64,000 nt of DNA from Limnanthes douglasii subsp. nivea (Eukaryota > Streptophyta > Magnoliopsida > Brassicales > Limnanthaceae), in assembly GCA_036936605.1 (NCBI GenBank), contig JAUPFV010000002.1:271940770-272004769 (forward strand). Direction: 5' to 3'. How positions within the stretch are numbered: the first letter of the stretch is position 1; each line of letters starts with the position of its first letter. Below, in pieces: positions 24,870-36,128 of this stretch. The notes beneath the pieces are model-generated. The model was given only the letters and a program-made list of their open reading frames with translations, searched no databases and was not told the DNA's origin. The translations under genes were made by a program, and so were the position numbers.

Positions 24870-25185
24870 TAATTACTATGGATTATTTCATTACATATAA
24901 CAATAATAAACTCTTAACGGATTTTAAAACACATAACCCTACAATGTAACTCCTGGCGAAAAGTTAGTGAAAGATAAAAAAAATGATGTGTTCCTTTTCT
25001 CTCTTGAAGCATAAAACCTAAAGCTTGTGAATAATTTTACATGTCTGAGAAACAAATTGCACACTCAACACTTAAATCACATTCACATACTCTTATTAAA
25101 TCAAACCTAATTTGTTTGTGTGCTGCATTGAGACCATACACTCAATTGAGATTATAGATCCTAATAACTGATACGATAGACTAAA
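24870..25185. repeat. Old direct repeat, right copy (partner at 16500-16822)
   Basis: Same orientation and word order as the left copy (CCCTACAATGTA, CTTTTCTCT, TTGAGATTATAGATCC, ATAGACTAAA). The SINE copy 2 begins where the similarity ends, as if it had inserted at that point. Confidence 0.65.
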
Positions 25186-25372
25186 CCCGAAACCGCTACT
25201 CAAACGAGTGCGCATAAGGTAAACCCTCAATCTGACGCAATAGTGTGCAAACAAACGCCAGAAGGTAAACCACACAAGGTGACAGACTCAAACCAAAAAA
25301 ACGTTTGTAGACAGACTCGCACGCATGACCTTTGGTCACGAGCATGCTTTGCTCCACCAACTCGGTTACCCA
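25186..25372 (-). repeat. tRNA-derived SINE, copy 2 (with A and B boxes)
   Basis: On the minus strand it begins GGTAACCGAGTTGGTGGAGC, which fits a tRNA A box, followed about 40 bases later by GTGCGAGTCTG at the B-box position. The tRNA-unrelated body carries GGTTTACC words and is shared with copy 1 at 14151-14320. The B box is mutated here but intact in copy 1. The family is not one I can name. Confidence 0.72.
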
Positions 25373-26018
25373 TTTCGAAGCATGAGACTATCTTATTAGT
25401 TTACTTAAGATAAGATTATATAAAAAAATATCAATTTCTTTTTATCAATTCAATTAAAAAAAATCCAATATTAAGAAAAATAATGATATTCAAAATTACA
25501 TAATATAACTATTGTTTGAGACAAAACCAATTTAAAGAAATAGACATAGAACTACATAGATGACTTTCACATAGAAACCATTGTTTTATAACTATATCTC
25601 TTTTTAAATATTTTTTATTTAACTTTTTAATTGTTTATGTGATTTTGTGAATATTCCAATAATTTAAAACGTCTAAAATGTGATATCACAATATTTAAAA
25701 ATCTTTATATACTTTGACGAATTTTATATCTTTCTAATCATAGTATATAATAACGAGATTTTCTATTATCACCATTATTAGTTATATGTATTAAAAGAAT
25801 CTAACCATCTTATATTAAAATGACCATTATTGTTAGTTGTTGTTGTGCTTTTTTAGTCATTCCGCATTTATGAGAGAATGAAAAACAAGACCAATGCACA
25901 ATGCTAAGAATGATTTTTTTTAGACAAATAACCAACTCCTATTATTAGATATAGTCCTTAAATTTACTTTGGTTATAAATATTTTTTTACAAAGAAAAAG
26001 TTTGGATCCCATTAATTT
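25373..26018. other. AT-rich DNA upstream of CCT5, nothing recognised
   Basis: No gene, RNA or repeat is recognised. The only notable feature is long runs of A and T. Confidence 0.45.
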
Positions 26019-26073
26019 TGGGCCCCAAATAATATTTTTTGGGCCACTAAACTATTGGAAAACATGAAGCCCA
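26019..26073 (+). promoter_or_regulatory. Three site II (TGGGCY) elements upstream of CCT5
   Basis: TGGGCC occurs at 26019-26024 and 26040-26045, and TGGGCT in reverse at 26068-26073. Clustered site II elements are bound by TCP factors and are typical of plant housekeeping and growth-linked promoters. They lie about 165-220 bases before the CCT5 start codon, with a CT-rich leader in between. The role here is inferred from position. Confidence 0.65.
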
Positions 26074-26237
26074 TTTAAATATTTACGGGCATTCCATTTA
26101 CACCAACAGACAGAGAGCTAGGTCTTTCAAAACCTCGATCAGAGAGCGAACTCACTTAAAACCACCATTTCCTTTCTCTCTCTTTAAACCATTTCACACT
26201 CTCTTCTCCATCTTGGCGAACACCAAGGCCATCGAAA

Positions 26238-29200
26238 ATGGCGTTAGCGTTCGACGAGTATGGTCGTTCCTTCATAATAATGAGGGAACAAGACCAGAAA
26301 ACTCGTCTTCGAGGTCTCGAGGCTCAAAAATCTAACATCTCCGCCGGAAGAGCCGTCGCTCGCATCCTGCGCACTTCACTCGGCCCTAAAGGAATGGATA
26401 AGATGCTACAGAGCCCCGATGGAGATGTCACCATCAGTTAGTTCATCTTTTTCAGTCTCAATCGATCTTTTCTTTTTTATTATGTTTCCCTGCTTCTTTT
26501 GAGTTTGCTAGGGTTTAAGCTGCTTAATGTTTTGCTTATAGATCGGTTGGGTTTGTGGGATTTCGGAAAATACCCAGATCTGGTTAGAATTTATGTTGAG
26601 TAATGTAAGAAATACTTGCATTCTGCGCTTAGAGTCGATCTGCTGCTGATATATGAGTAGCTGCTTAACTTCAGTTGGATTTCCCCCCTCTAAATTACTA
26701 CCTAAATAGTTAGATAGTGTTAGATTTATAGCTATTCATTTGGACTTCACATACTGTGTCTTCAGTGTCTTACATGTACTGTGATTCTAAGATCATATAT
26801 ATATATATATACACATATATATGTATATGTGTGTGTATGTATGTGCTCTATAAATACGTAGTTCCCTTATCGATATGCTTTTGTTTTGTCAGCTAATGAT
26901 GGAGCCACAATCTTAGAGCAAATGGATGTTGACAATCAAATAGCAAAGTTGATGGTTGATTTGTCAAAGAGTCAGGATTATGAAATCGGTGATGGCACAA
27001 CTGGTGTTGTTGTCATGGCTGGTGCTCTTCTTGAACAAGCTGAACGTCTATTAGAGCGTGGAATTCATCCTATTCGGATTGCTGAAGGTTATGAAATGGC
27101 TTCTAGAATAGCGACCCAACATTTGGAGAATATATCTCAGAAGTTTGAATTTGGAGTCAACAATATAGACCCCTTGGTTCGCACTTGCATGACAACTCTA
27201 TCCTCAAAAATGTGAGTTTCTATTCCTGTATTTTAAGGCTGTGGTTTGTTCTTAACTTATGTCAGTGTCTACTAACAGATTTTACTTTCTACAAATGAAA
27301 CATGCTATTTGAACTTTTTGGAAATGGTTTTCTTTGAAACATGCTATTTTTTCAATTTGTACTATCTAGAACTATGTATTGTTATAACTTATTTTCATTC
27401 TCTTGCAGTGTAAACAGATGTAAAGCTAGTTTGGCTGAGATTGCAGTCAAAGCAGTTCTTTCTGTTGCAGATTTGGAAAGGAAAGATGTTAATTTAGATT
27501 TGATAAAAGTGGAGGGTAAAGTAGGTGGGAAGTTGGAGGACACTGAACTAATCTATGGAATTCTGGTTGACAAGGACATGAGTCATCCGCAGATGCCCAA
27601 GCAGATTCAAGATGCCAAAATTGCTATATTGACTTGCCCGTTTGAGCCACCGAAGCCAAAGACCAAACATAAGGTTGACATCGATACAGTTGAGAAGTTT
27701 GAGACTTTGCGTAAGCAAGAGCAACAATATTTCGATGACATGGTCCAACAGTGCAAGGTGAGTAATTAGTTAATCTTATGTGATTATGCCATATTGCAAA
27801 AGACACTAATGTATTTATGCTTCAAGTTGTAAGAAATTGGGATAATAAACTTTGAATGCTACAATTTAAATATTCTTGAAATCTGGTTCTTTACATTTTT
27901 TGAATTTCTCGGATTCTTATTAAAAATCTTGGATTAACAGTTTTGTAATGCTATCTTTTTTTAATTAAAATTTAATTTAGCATACATGGCTAAGAGTCGC
28001 AACATAATGTATATCTGTGCCCAAAGGTAAAATTCCGGTCAGTATTTAATAATATAGCATTTTTGTAAAATAGTTAAACTTATTGTTGTGATACTGAAAA
28101 TTGCAGGATGTTGGTGCTACCCTGGTTATCTGTCAGTGGGGGTTTGATGATGAGGCAAACCATTTGTTGATGCATAGGAATTTGCCTGCTGTGAGATGGG
28201 TTGGTGGTGTAGAGTTGGAACTGATTGCAATTGCCACAGGTTAGGACTTCTCTTGGAATATTCAACTACTTCTAATGTTTTAATCAACAATTGTGCTAGC
28301 AGTTATTTCGGCCAGACCATCTGTTGTACATGCTTGTTTACAATTGCATGATTTCTGACTTTTTATATTTTACACACTTGTTTACAATTTGATAATTTCT
28401 TATTTTTTAGGTGGGAGGATTGTGCCCCGGTTCCAGGAGTTGACACCTGAGAAACTTGGGAAGGTACTGTTTATCATTACCTCTGGGACTCGTTATTTAC
28501 TCTACCACTAAATTGGTCTATTTGTATTGATTTTTGTTCTCTTCACTCTTCAAAGGCTGGCTTGGTTCGTGAGAAAGCTTTTGGAACAACAAAAGAACGC
28601 ATGCTGTATATCGAACATTGTGCAAATTCAAAGGCTGTAACAATCTTCATCCGAGGAGGTAGTCATTTTGAGTTTTACATGTATTTATTCATACTATTCT
28701 TGTCATTCATCAAAGTTAACTAGTGCTAATTCACTGTTTTTTATTTCGGCCGAGTCATGGAATACAAAAATGTATAGAATAATGTCTTTTTCTAATACTA
28801 AAAGAAAAGTTGGAAGCCTTAACAACTGCAAACATTAAGATACTCATTCTAATCCACTGTTTTTGTTTTCGATCAAAGCGTAGAATACGAAAATGTAAAG
28901 AATATTGTTGTTTTTTTCTTTCTGATATTAACAGAAATGTTTAAAGCTTTTAACAACCAAAGAACTGCAAAGTACTATAATTTTATAAGGAAAAAAGTAT
29001 TTTTAAAGATGTCTGATTCTAAGGTGAAACATGAACTGAAAAGTACTATGGTTGAATGCTCTCTAATGCCAAACATGAATTGAAACAAATAGAATTTTAC
29101 CTTATTCACACTTTTCCTGACAACTTTCTCTTAAGTTTTTCTTAATCAGAAAAGCAAATAGATATGTATGTCTGCCTATCAAAAAACTTTATAAAAGAAA

Positions 29201-30215
29201 CAAAAAATTTGTTAATCACAATATTGAGTGAAGCAAATTTTTTTCTTTTTGCTGTCTGTAATGCTTAATCACCGCTCTTTAAATTCTAGAAAACATTGTT
29301 GAGGGTTTTTACTTGTGAGCTTTGATGATATAATAGGTAACAAAATGATGATAGAGGAGACAAAGCGAAGTATTCATGATGCACTATGCGTGGCCAGGAA
29401 TCTCATTCGCAACAATTCCATTGTATATGGTGGTGGTTCAGCTGAGATTGCTTGCTCAGTTGCCGTTGATGCGGGTGCCGATAAATACCCAGGTGTCGAG
29501 CAGGTAATAAGATTAATTAATTTTATTTTATTTCGGTAGATAGCTTGCAATAGCTGTCTAGCCCCTCTTGTCATGAAAGAATGATAGTGACTTTGCTGTC
29601 CTTTTTTCAGTATGCAATAAGGGCATTTGCAGAAGCTTTGGATTCTATTCCAATGGCCCTCGCAGAGAATAGTGGCCTGCAACCCATTGAGACTCTCTCT
29701 GCAGTCAAATCTCAACAAATTAAGGTAATCTCTCACTCTCTATCTCCAGAATTTATGCTTGGTAAAAATCCCATTAGGCCGACCTTCAATTTTTTACACA
29801 TGTTAGTCCAAATTCGAACCCAGTTTTGATACTTATAGTCAGGAACCAACCTTGGTTTATTTCGTTTATATCGAAATTAAATTGTCCAACCTGAATATTA
29901 TCTAATGTAATGTGGATTGAAAGTTTAAGATTAAAATTGAATGAAGCAACTAAAGGCATAATAGGGGACATGACATTTGGATACTCTGTTGTATGTCTTG
30001 ATGAGTTTGTTTGTGATCTTTATGAATATTGTATGAATATGCAGGATAACAATCCGTTCTATGGAATAGATTGTAATGATGTTGGTACTAATGACATGCG
30101 TGAACAAGATGTTTTTGAAACTCTGATTGGAAAGCAGCAACAGATTCTACTGGCCACACAAGTTGTCAAGATGATACTGAAGATTGATGATGTCATATCT
30201 CCTTCTGAGTATTAA
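26238..30215 (+). CDS. CCT5: T-complex protein 1 subunit epsilon (cytosolic chaperonin CCT5)
   Basis: CCT5 is one of eight subunits of the cytosolic group II chaperonin that folds actin, tubulin and other proteins by ATP-driven closure. Nine exons join in frame: 26238-26436, 26893-27211, 27409-27757, 28107-28239, 28411-28463, 28556-28658, 29337-29503, 29611-29724 and 30045-30215. The product is 535 aa, the same length as Arabidopsis CCT5. Nucleotide-binding motifs are [25 protein letters not shown] and [17 protein letters not shown]; the conserved [10 protein letters not shown] lies near residue 410. The identity rests on the epsilon-specific start [10 protein letters not shown] and end DDVISPSEY. 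All introns are GT-AG and no lesion is seen, so it looks functional. Its last seven codons are duplicated at 39450. Confidence 0.97.
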
Positions 30216-31724
30216 TCCCATACGCTGTTCCCTAAATTGTTAAATGTCATTTTGCTGCTTAACAAATTTTGAATTAAAGGGTTTATTTTTTGTGGTTTCT
30301 GATTTTTGTTGATTTGTTGTTAGTAACTTAAAAGCATTGGTTAGTTGTTTAATTTTGTGACAATTCATGGTTATCCGTCCTTGTGTTTTCTTAGCTTATT
30401 CTGGTTTTTTATATAGTATTTTTGTTTGTTGTCGTTATATGTTTTTTATTTGGTTTATCTAGTTTTTCGACTATTACGTTGTTTGTCATTTAGTTATTCG
30501 ATTAAAAAATCTCGGATGAGGAAGTTTAGTCTTCGTGATATTTTTGTTGGTTTTTGCCACAGTTAAATGGATTTTTTTGACAAATAATTGTTTGATATTT
30601 AGTTCTATTTTTATCCTTTTAATTTAATATTTTTTTATGCATCATGCTAGAAATTAGTCATATTTTGATAGATTTTAAACCGCTGGATTTTACAACCGTT
30701 TGATATATCTCTCACTTAATTTTGGACAAATTTGCCATTTTCTAAAAGGCTTTGATAAATCTCTCATCATTTTTTTCTTTTCTTTTTTTATATATCTCTC
30801 TAGAAACCTTTCCATCACTCAAGAATCGACCGAATATTAAACTCATTTTTTTCAAGAATCTAAAGTCAGCAAAACATAAAGGTAAGAAATACAAACCTCA
30901 TGCTCTAACTTTTTTTAGATTTTGTTGGGTATAAACTGTTGAAAATTGGGTTTTTAGGTTTCGTTTTAAAAAGTTTGATTTTTGCATGATTTTAGGTGTT
31001 GTTTTGTTATGATCTATGTTTCTGTGTTTGATTTTGTGTGAATTGAGGCTGCTTTGGTGTGTTTCCAATTTTAGAACTCGGTCTTCTTGGTCGCACGATC
31101 GTGCTACCAGATTTCATCTCGTCGTACAATGGTGCGACCAAGAAGACGTTTTGTCGCATGCGACAGAAAACATAAGCTGTCTCATGCGGCAGCTTAGACT
31201 TAGATTTTTTTTTTGTTTTGTTTCACTAATACATATTACTTTTTGCTGTTTTGACAAGATGAGGCGGACAAAGAGCAGAGTCATAAATCCGTTTAAGAAG
31301 GGGCAACAGAGGGCACGCGACGCGTTTGGCACGTGAGGCAGCGAAAGCTAGAGTTTCCCCCGAGCATGTGCATGTCCCACTGAGGGACAAACTCTTGGTA
31401 CTCGGACGAAACGACGTCTCCGTCATTTTCATAGTGACGATGACATTCCTATGGCTGCCGGTAGCACAGGGGCAGGTTCGTCTTCGCAGGCACCTGACCT
31501 TTCGTACGTCGAGGATGCTGCAGATGCACCAGACTTACTAGAAGATATGGAGGGGCCGGAGTGACGGGAGGCACCTGAGGGATCACATGCACGTTATGAG
31601 GGCGATGCACCATACGCACCCGAGGTCGAGGATCATGACCTCTTGTCGGTGATGCCACATATCCCGACTCTCTATCCCGATTACGCCCAGCACGAGGCGT
31701 TCAGTGTCTATCACAGAGATGTAA
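30191..31724 (+). repeat. Duplicated block, copy A: CCT5 terminus, 3' flank and MULE left end
   Basis: This 1.5-kb stretch is nearly identical to 39450-41062 and starts inside the last CCT5 exon (from about GTCATATCTCC). Copy A lacks a 15-base word near 30748 (ATCCTAGGTATAAA region) and about 31 bases near 31008 that copy B has; the second loss lies between short direct repeats. The match ends at GATGTAA, exactly where the Harbinger element begins. Confidence 0.93.
30642..31724 (+). mobile_element. Truncated left end of a MULE (copy A)
   Basis: Within copy A, the segment from ATCATGCTAGAAAT onwards equals the left end of the complete MULE at 39933. It includes the terminal repeat, the hairpin (31081-31147), the palindrome GTCGCATGCGAC (31153-31164) and the first exon of the plant-mobile-domain gene (ATG at 31259, one frameshift). 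It is cut off at the first splice donor, where the Harbinger starts. Confidence 0.8.
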
Positions 31725-31743
31725 GGCCATCTCTAACCCTCGG
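31725..31743 (+). repeat. Harbinger left terminal inverted repeat
   Basis: GGCCATCTCTAACCCTCGG, matching the right end in inverse orientation for the first 12 bases and then imperfectly. A related GGTCTCTAATCGTAGG word recurs just inside, at about 31772-31787. Confidence 0.8.
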
Positions 31744-32344
31744 TCTCGATCTAGACCGAGAGTTAAAAACGGTCTCTAATCGTAGGTTTTTGGTCTCCAA
31801 AACGGGAGACCGAAATACTATTCGGGCTCGACTACGGTCTCTGGCGAGACCGATCTCGAGACTTGAAGAAAGAGAAAAAGAGTGTAAAAGGAAGAATGAG
31901 AGAATAAAGCTTCGCAGTGGAGAGAGAAAAGCAAAGAAAGAAGGAGAAATGGGAGAGAGGAGAAAGTGAAATAAATTTATTTTAAGTTAAAAAATGTATT
32001 TTATAAAGTAGATTAATTAGATTTTATTCTATGTTAAGGTTGTAACGTTATCAAATATAATTTTATGTTAAGTTAAATTATAATGTAAACATTTTATTTA
32101 TAATAAATAATTAAATTATAATAAATATTTAAATTTAGAAATTAAATTTAAATTTGTAAATAGTCTCTACAAATTCATTTATAATAAAAACTTAATTCAT
32201 AAATTGCGAAAATTAAATACATAGTGGTATTAATTTGTTCGAAAATAAATTTTCGAAAAAATAGCAACCGAAACTTGAAAACACACATGCAAAATAAATA
32301 AAAATACAAGAAAACACAAATAACAAAGAAACAATTACGATAAA

Positions 32345-33372
32345 TTACATAGTGAAATTATTGAAACCAGAACTTCCACTTGGTCCATTATTTCCATAAT
32401 CCGTTCCGTCGTTAAATGAAGGTCGATATGTAGCGCGCTCGATGCGTTCACGTATATTTTTCTTTTTTTTGGTCCAAAAGCTTTTCGAGTCCGGAGTCAT
32501 ATTGGTGGTATCAACATTCATGATGCTACAATCATTCGCCTCTTCCACTAATCTATAAATATCTTGCATATGTCCTATCTTAGTCCGTGTAAGATCATTC
32601 GCCTCTTTCATGAGTGCGTTAGCTTCGGCTTGCATTGCTAAAATCTTACCCAAGCCTTCAGTCCTTTCCGCAGATGCATCGCTATCACTTATCTTTTGTT
32701 TATTTTTATTCCGACGAGCATGATTTCTACCCATGGGCTTATTAATATCATTAGCGGGTGGATCGGTATCAACTCCGAGATCACAATAAGGTTGTGATTC
32801 CGTAAACTGTTGTTCAGAATCCGTATCAATAGGACGAGGCTGGTTGGTTTGAGAAGTATGAGAATTTGATGTTGTCGATTGAAACATCACAGAATCCTAT
32901 AAAATTTCCCAATAATGATGGAATTGAAATTTTTTTCCACGGGCGAGAGTTGAATATAAGTGTAGTTTGAGAATTTCCTAAATGAAAAATAATAAATAAA
33001 TTAGTTAATATTAATATATACATGAACATTAACAACTGCTAAATGTTGAAATCATGTGTAATAAAAATACTTACTTGATCCGCTATGTTAGTTCCACTAA
33101 CTGGTGCTTTTTCAACTTGCTTGATCGCTTGGTTCCATTTGTTAACCGAAGGAAAAATATGTTTTTTCCAACGATTGCTAAGACCTTCTTCAGTTCGTTG
33201 TACATGGTTGATGTTGTTATCAACATCTCCTAAATATTCATACATTGAATCTTTGATTTTTATTCCAAAAACGACTTTCGGTTTGTTGCACTCCTACACA
33301 TGGATCTTCAGAAATTTTTCTATAGGCTTTGCATAGAGCTATGTCTTCGTTTGAAGTCCATTTTTTTGACAT
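32345..33372 (-). pseudogene. Harbinger ORF1: Myb/trihelix-like DNA-binding protein (broken)
   Basis: PIF/Harbinger elements need this partner protein for DNA binding and nuclear import of the transposase. It starts at the ATG at 33372 (MSKKWTSNEDIALCKAYRKI), typical of the plant Myb/SANT-like ORF1 and its no-apical-meristem-associated relatives. RTEEGLSNRWKKHIFPSVNKW and GKKFQFHHYWEIL follow, then a charged C-terminal part with EDP-like and KTKIG segments. An intron is likely: donor after IADQ near 33070 (GTAAGT) and acceptor near 32975 (TTTAG). Two lesions are visible: an extra base in the T-run at 33256-33260 (plus strand), and an in-frame TAG at 32897-32899. The copy cannot supply ORF1 protein. 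Confidence 0.8.
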
Positions 33373-33474
33373 TTTTTTGGTAGAAGATAAAAGGTTTTTT
33401 TAAGAGAGACTATTATTTTCCTTTCGGATAAATGTTTCTGAAATGTTATGAATTAGTTTGGTTCCAAGCTTGTG

Positions 33475-33482
33475 TATTTATA
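33475..33482 (-). promoter_or_regulatory. TATA box of Harbinger ORF1
   Basis: TATAAATA on the minus strand, 103 bases upstream of the ORF1 start codon, at the left edge of the tandem repeats. Confidence 0.7.
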
Positions 33483-33491
33483 CCATTCAAG

Positions 33492-34010
33492 ATATAATAA
33501 AACACCCACTAACTTCCACCAATCTATCAAAACTTTATTTCTGATTTGACAAAAAGCTTACTCAATTATCTTCAATATAATAAAACACCCACTAACTTCC
33601 ACCAATCTATCAAACATTTATTTCTGATTTGACAAAGAGCTTACTCAATTATCTTCAATATAATAAAACACCCACTAACTTCCACCAATCTATCAAAACT
33701 TTATTTCTGATTTGACAAAAAGCTTCCACCAATTATCTTCAATATAATAAAACACCCACTAACTTCCACCAATCTATCAAAATTTTATTTCTGATTTGAC
33801 AAAAAGCTTTCACCAATTATCTTCAATATAATAAAACACCCACTAACTTCCACCAATCTATCAAAACTTTATTTCTGATTTGACAAAAAGCTTACTCAAT
33901 TATCTTCAATATAATAAAACACCCACTAACTTCCACCAATCTATCAAAACTTTATTTCTGATTTGACAAAAAGCTTACTCAATTATCTTCAATATAATAT
34001 ATACACCCAC
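33492..34010. repeat. 83-84 bp tandem repeat between divergent Harbinger genes
   Basis: The word AACACCCACTAACTTCCACC recurs at 33501, 33584, 33667, 33751, 33835 and 33918, with a variant at 34002, giving six full units. Each unit also holds TTTATTTCTGATTTGAC and AATTATCTTCAATATAAT. Copies are nearly identical; the units 33667-33835 share a variant AGCTTCCACC or AGCTTTCACC junction. The array fills the space between the two TATA boxes. Confidence 0.95.
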
Positions 34011-34035
34011 TAACTCCACTCACCACAAATTCTTC

Positions 34036-34043
34036 TATAAATA
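34036..34043 (+). promoter_or_regulatory. TATA box of the Harbinger transposase gene
   Basis: TATAAATA, about 120 bases before the upstream ATG at 34159 and 150 before the used ATG at 34188. It mirrors the minus-strand TATA box at 33475-33482. Confidence 0.7.
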
Positions 34044-34187
34044 CACGGAATCCATAACTTCTTCTAATTCAAAACACTTGCCACAACTTTTCCAACTCGA
34101 AACACTTCTCACAACCCTTTTCCAATTCAAAAGACTTCTCTGATATTTTTTCAACAAAATGAGTTACAATAACCTGATTTTTCTCGT

Positions 34188-35552
34188 ATGCTTTCGGAAT
34201 GGGAAGTAGATTTTGAAGAGTCTCAGAGTGATATTCAAAATTTTGTTAACGTCAGTAACTTAGTTCGAAGTCAGACTATGAGATATCTTGTAGAAACGTA
34301 TACGGAAACTGGTACGGGAAATTCAAGTGGTGAAGCTTCAAAACCTCGTGGCTCTTTGCATGGTCGTAAGTACAAACGCCGTAACCGTGAAGGGGGACAT
34401 GCAAAACTAATGGCAGATTATTTTATTGAAGATCCAACATTCTCTGATGATGATTTTAGAAGGCGCTATCGTATGCATCGTAGATTATTTTTACGTATTA
34501 TGGAAGATGTTCAACAAGCAAATTCATACTTTCAAGGAGGTCTGGATGCCACTAGACGCAATAAATTTACCCCACATCAGAAAGTAACTGTTGCTTTACG
34601 TATGTTGGCTTATGCAATGCCCGCAGACAGCTTAGACGAAACATTTCATATGGGTGAACAAACTGTTATAAATACTCTGAACGAGTTCTGTGCAACTGTA
34701 ATAACTTTATATAGAAGTGAGTACCTACGTGGACCAACGACACAAGATTTACATCGTCTACTCGCTAAAGCTGAACTTCAGGGATTTCCAGGTATGATCG
34801 GTTCACTTGATTGTATGCATTGGACTTGGAAAAACTGTCCAACAGGTTGGCAAGGAGCATACACTGGTAGGTCCAAAAAACAAACTACTGTGTTAGAAGC
34901 AGTTGCTTCTCATGATACATGGATATGTCATGCATTTTTTGGTATTCCGGGAGCTCAAAATGATGTGACCGTTCTTAATCGTTCACCGTTGTTTGATGAT
35001 TTAATTAACGGGAATACTCCTACCGTAGCTTATGTTGTAAATGGTCATGAGCATAATGTTACATACTATCTCGCGGATGGTATTTATCCAAAATGGGGAA
35101 CACTTATCCAAGCTATTCGATCACCGATTAACCTTCAAGAGAAATTATTCTCTAAAATGCAAGAATCATACCGTAAGGACGTTGAAAGAGCGTTTGGTAT
35201 TCTACAATCTCAGTTTGCCATAATAAAAAACCCTGGCCGCGGATGGAGTACTGAACATCTTTCTAAAATCATGATTACATGTGTGATATTACATAACATG
35301 ATTGTGGAAGACGAACGTGAGGAGTATGCAGACGAAGATTCTGACGACGATGAAATTGATCCCGCCATATCTCGTCGAGCACGAGCACGTATATATGAAT
35401 GTGGTAATGTGGATATGGACAATAGGAGTGAAAATATTTCACTTGAGGACTATATGATTCGTCATCGGTCAATCCGCAGCGAAGTATTAAACAAACGGCT
35501 CCAAGATGATCTTGTCAAACATGTGTGGTCCGAACGTGGTCGACATGAGTAG
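34188..35552 (+). CDS. Harbinger transposase (DDE nuclease, HARBI1-like)
   Basis: The 454-aa product cuts and joins transposon ends in the nucleus. The DDE catalytic domain (DDE_Tnp_4 type) is complete: first aspartate in MIGSLDCMHW (about residue 208), second in GAQNDVTVLN (about 262), and glutamate in RKDVERAFGIL. Flanking signatures AVASHDTWICHAFFG, YYLADGIYPKWGT and VILHNMIVEDERE are typical of plant PIF transposases. An upstream ATG at 34159 reads MSYNN but shifts out of frame: one base appears lost in AACCTG. The native start therefore is probably 34159, and translation must now begin at 34188, removing about ten residues outside the catalytic domain. No internal stop is seen. Confidence 0.93.
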   Translation: MLSEWEVDFEESQSDIQNFVNVSNLVRSQTMRYLVETYTETGTGNSSGEASKPRGSLHGRKYKRRNREGGHAKLMADYFIEDPTFSDDDFRRRYRMHRRLFLRIMEDVQQANSYFQGGLDATRRNKFTPHQKVTVALRMLAYAMPADSLDETFHMGEQTVINTLNEFCATVITLYRSEYLRGPTTQDLHRLLAKAELQGFPGMIGSLDCMHWTWKNCPTGWQGAYTGRSKKQTTVLEAVASHDTWICHAFFGIPGAQNDVTVLNRSPLFDDLINGNTPTVAYVVNGHEHNVTYYLADGIYPKWGTLIQAIRSPINLQEKLFSKMQESYRKDVERAFGILQSQFAIIKNPGRGWSTEHLSKIMITCVILHNMIVEDEREEYADEDSDDDEIDPAISRRARARIYECGNVDMDNRSENISLEDYMIRHRSIRSEVLNKRLQDDLVKHVWSERGRHE

Positions 35553-35969
35553 TATTCACTGTTGTTTATCTTTAAAGCTTTTTCAAATGTTGTTTCAGTG
35601 AAATGTTTTTAATTTAAGCTTTTTCCAATGTTGTTTAAGTGAACTGTTTTTAATTTAAGATTGTACTATGATATGTAAGTTTAATGCTGGTTAAGTTTAG
35701 TTTGTAACCCTTTTTCATTCGGATTCTAGTTTTTTTATTACACTTTTTGCAGTTGTTTTTTTAACAATTGTTAATTGTGTTAAAAATTCAGCTATATAAA
35801 TATTAAGTTGACAATACATCATTAAACATTAAACATGAACATTTAAACGCAAACTGAAAAACACCATAAAAATATAACACAACATTAGACGTGAATGTAA
35901 AACAAATATAACACAACATAAAGTTTAATTAAAGTCATATCATTCGTCAATGGTAGAAAAAAACACCCC
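35553..35969. other. Transposase 3' flank, nothing further recognised
   Basis: Contains two copies of an AAGCTTTTTC-AATGTTGTTT word (35576-35640) just after the stop, then AT-rich DNA up to the E2F-like cluster. Confidence 0.5.
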
Positions 35970-36087
35970 GCGGGAAGAAACAAATGAAGTGAAGGTTTCC
36001 CGCCTCAAAACGTTTTACGCGGGAACAAAAACACCCTTTCCCGCGTATTATTTTAGAATTGAACAACCGAGTTTGAGTCTATAAATA
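35970..36087 (+). promoter_or_regulatory. Promoter with four E2F-like sites and a TATA box
   Basis: TTTCCCGC, the core plant E2F site, occurs at 35996-36003 and 36037-36044; its complement type GCGGGAA occurs at 35970-35976 and 36019-36025. TATAAATA follows at 36080-36087, and the ATG of the small gene lies 42 bases further on. E2F sites of this kind drive S-phase genes in plants; their function in this element is inferred. Confidence 0.7.
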
Positions 36088-36128
36088 CCATATTTCACTC
36101 TATGAAACTAAACATTTTAGTTATAACA

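Noticed and set aside
30752..31541. Small open frames in the duplicated block (also at 40061-40879)
   Set aside because: They fall in the MULE left arm and the frameshifted mobile-domain exon; no separate gene is supported.
33492..34010. CRISPR-like array
   Set aside because: Units are contiguous tandem repeats without unique spacers, in a eukaryotic transposon promoter.
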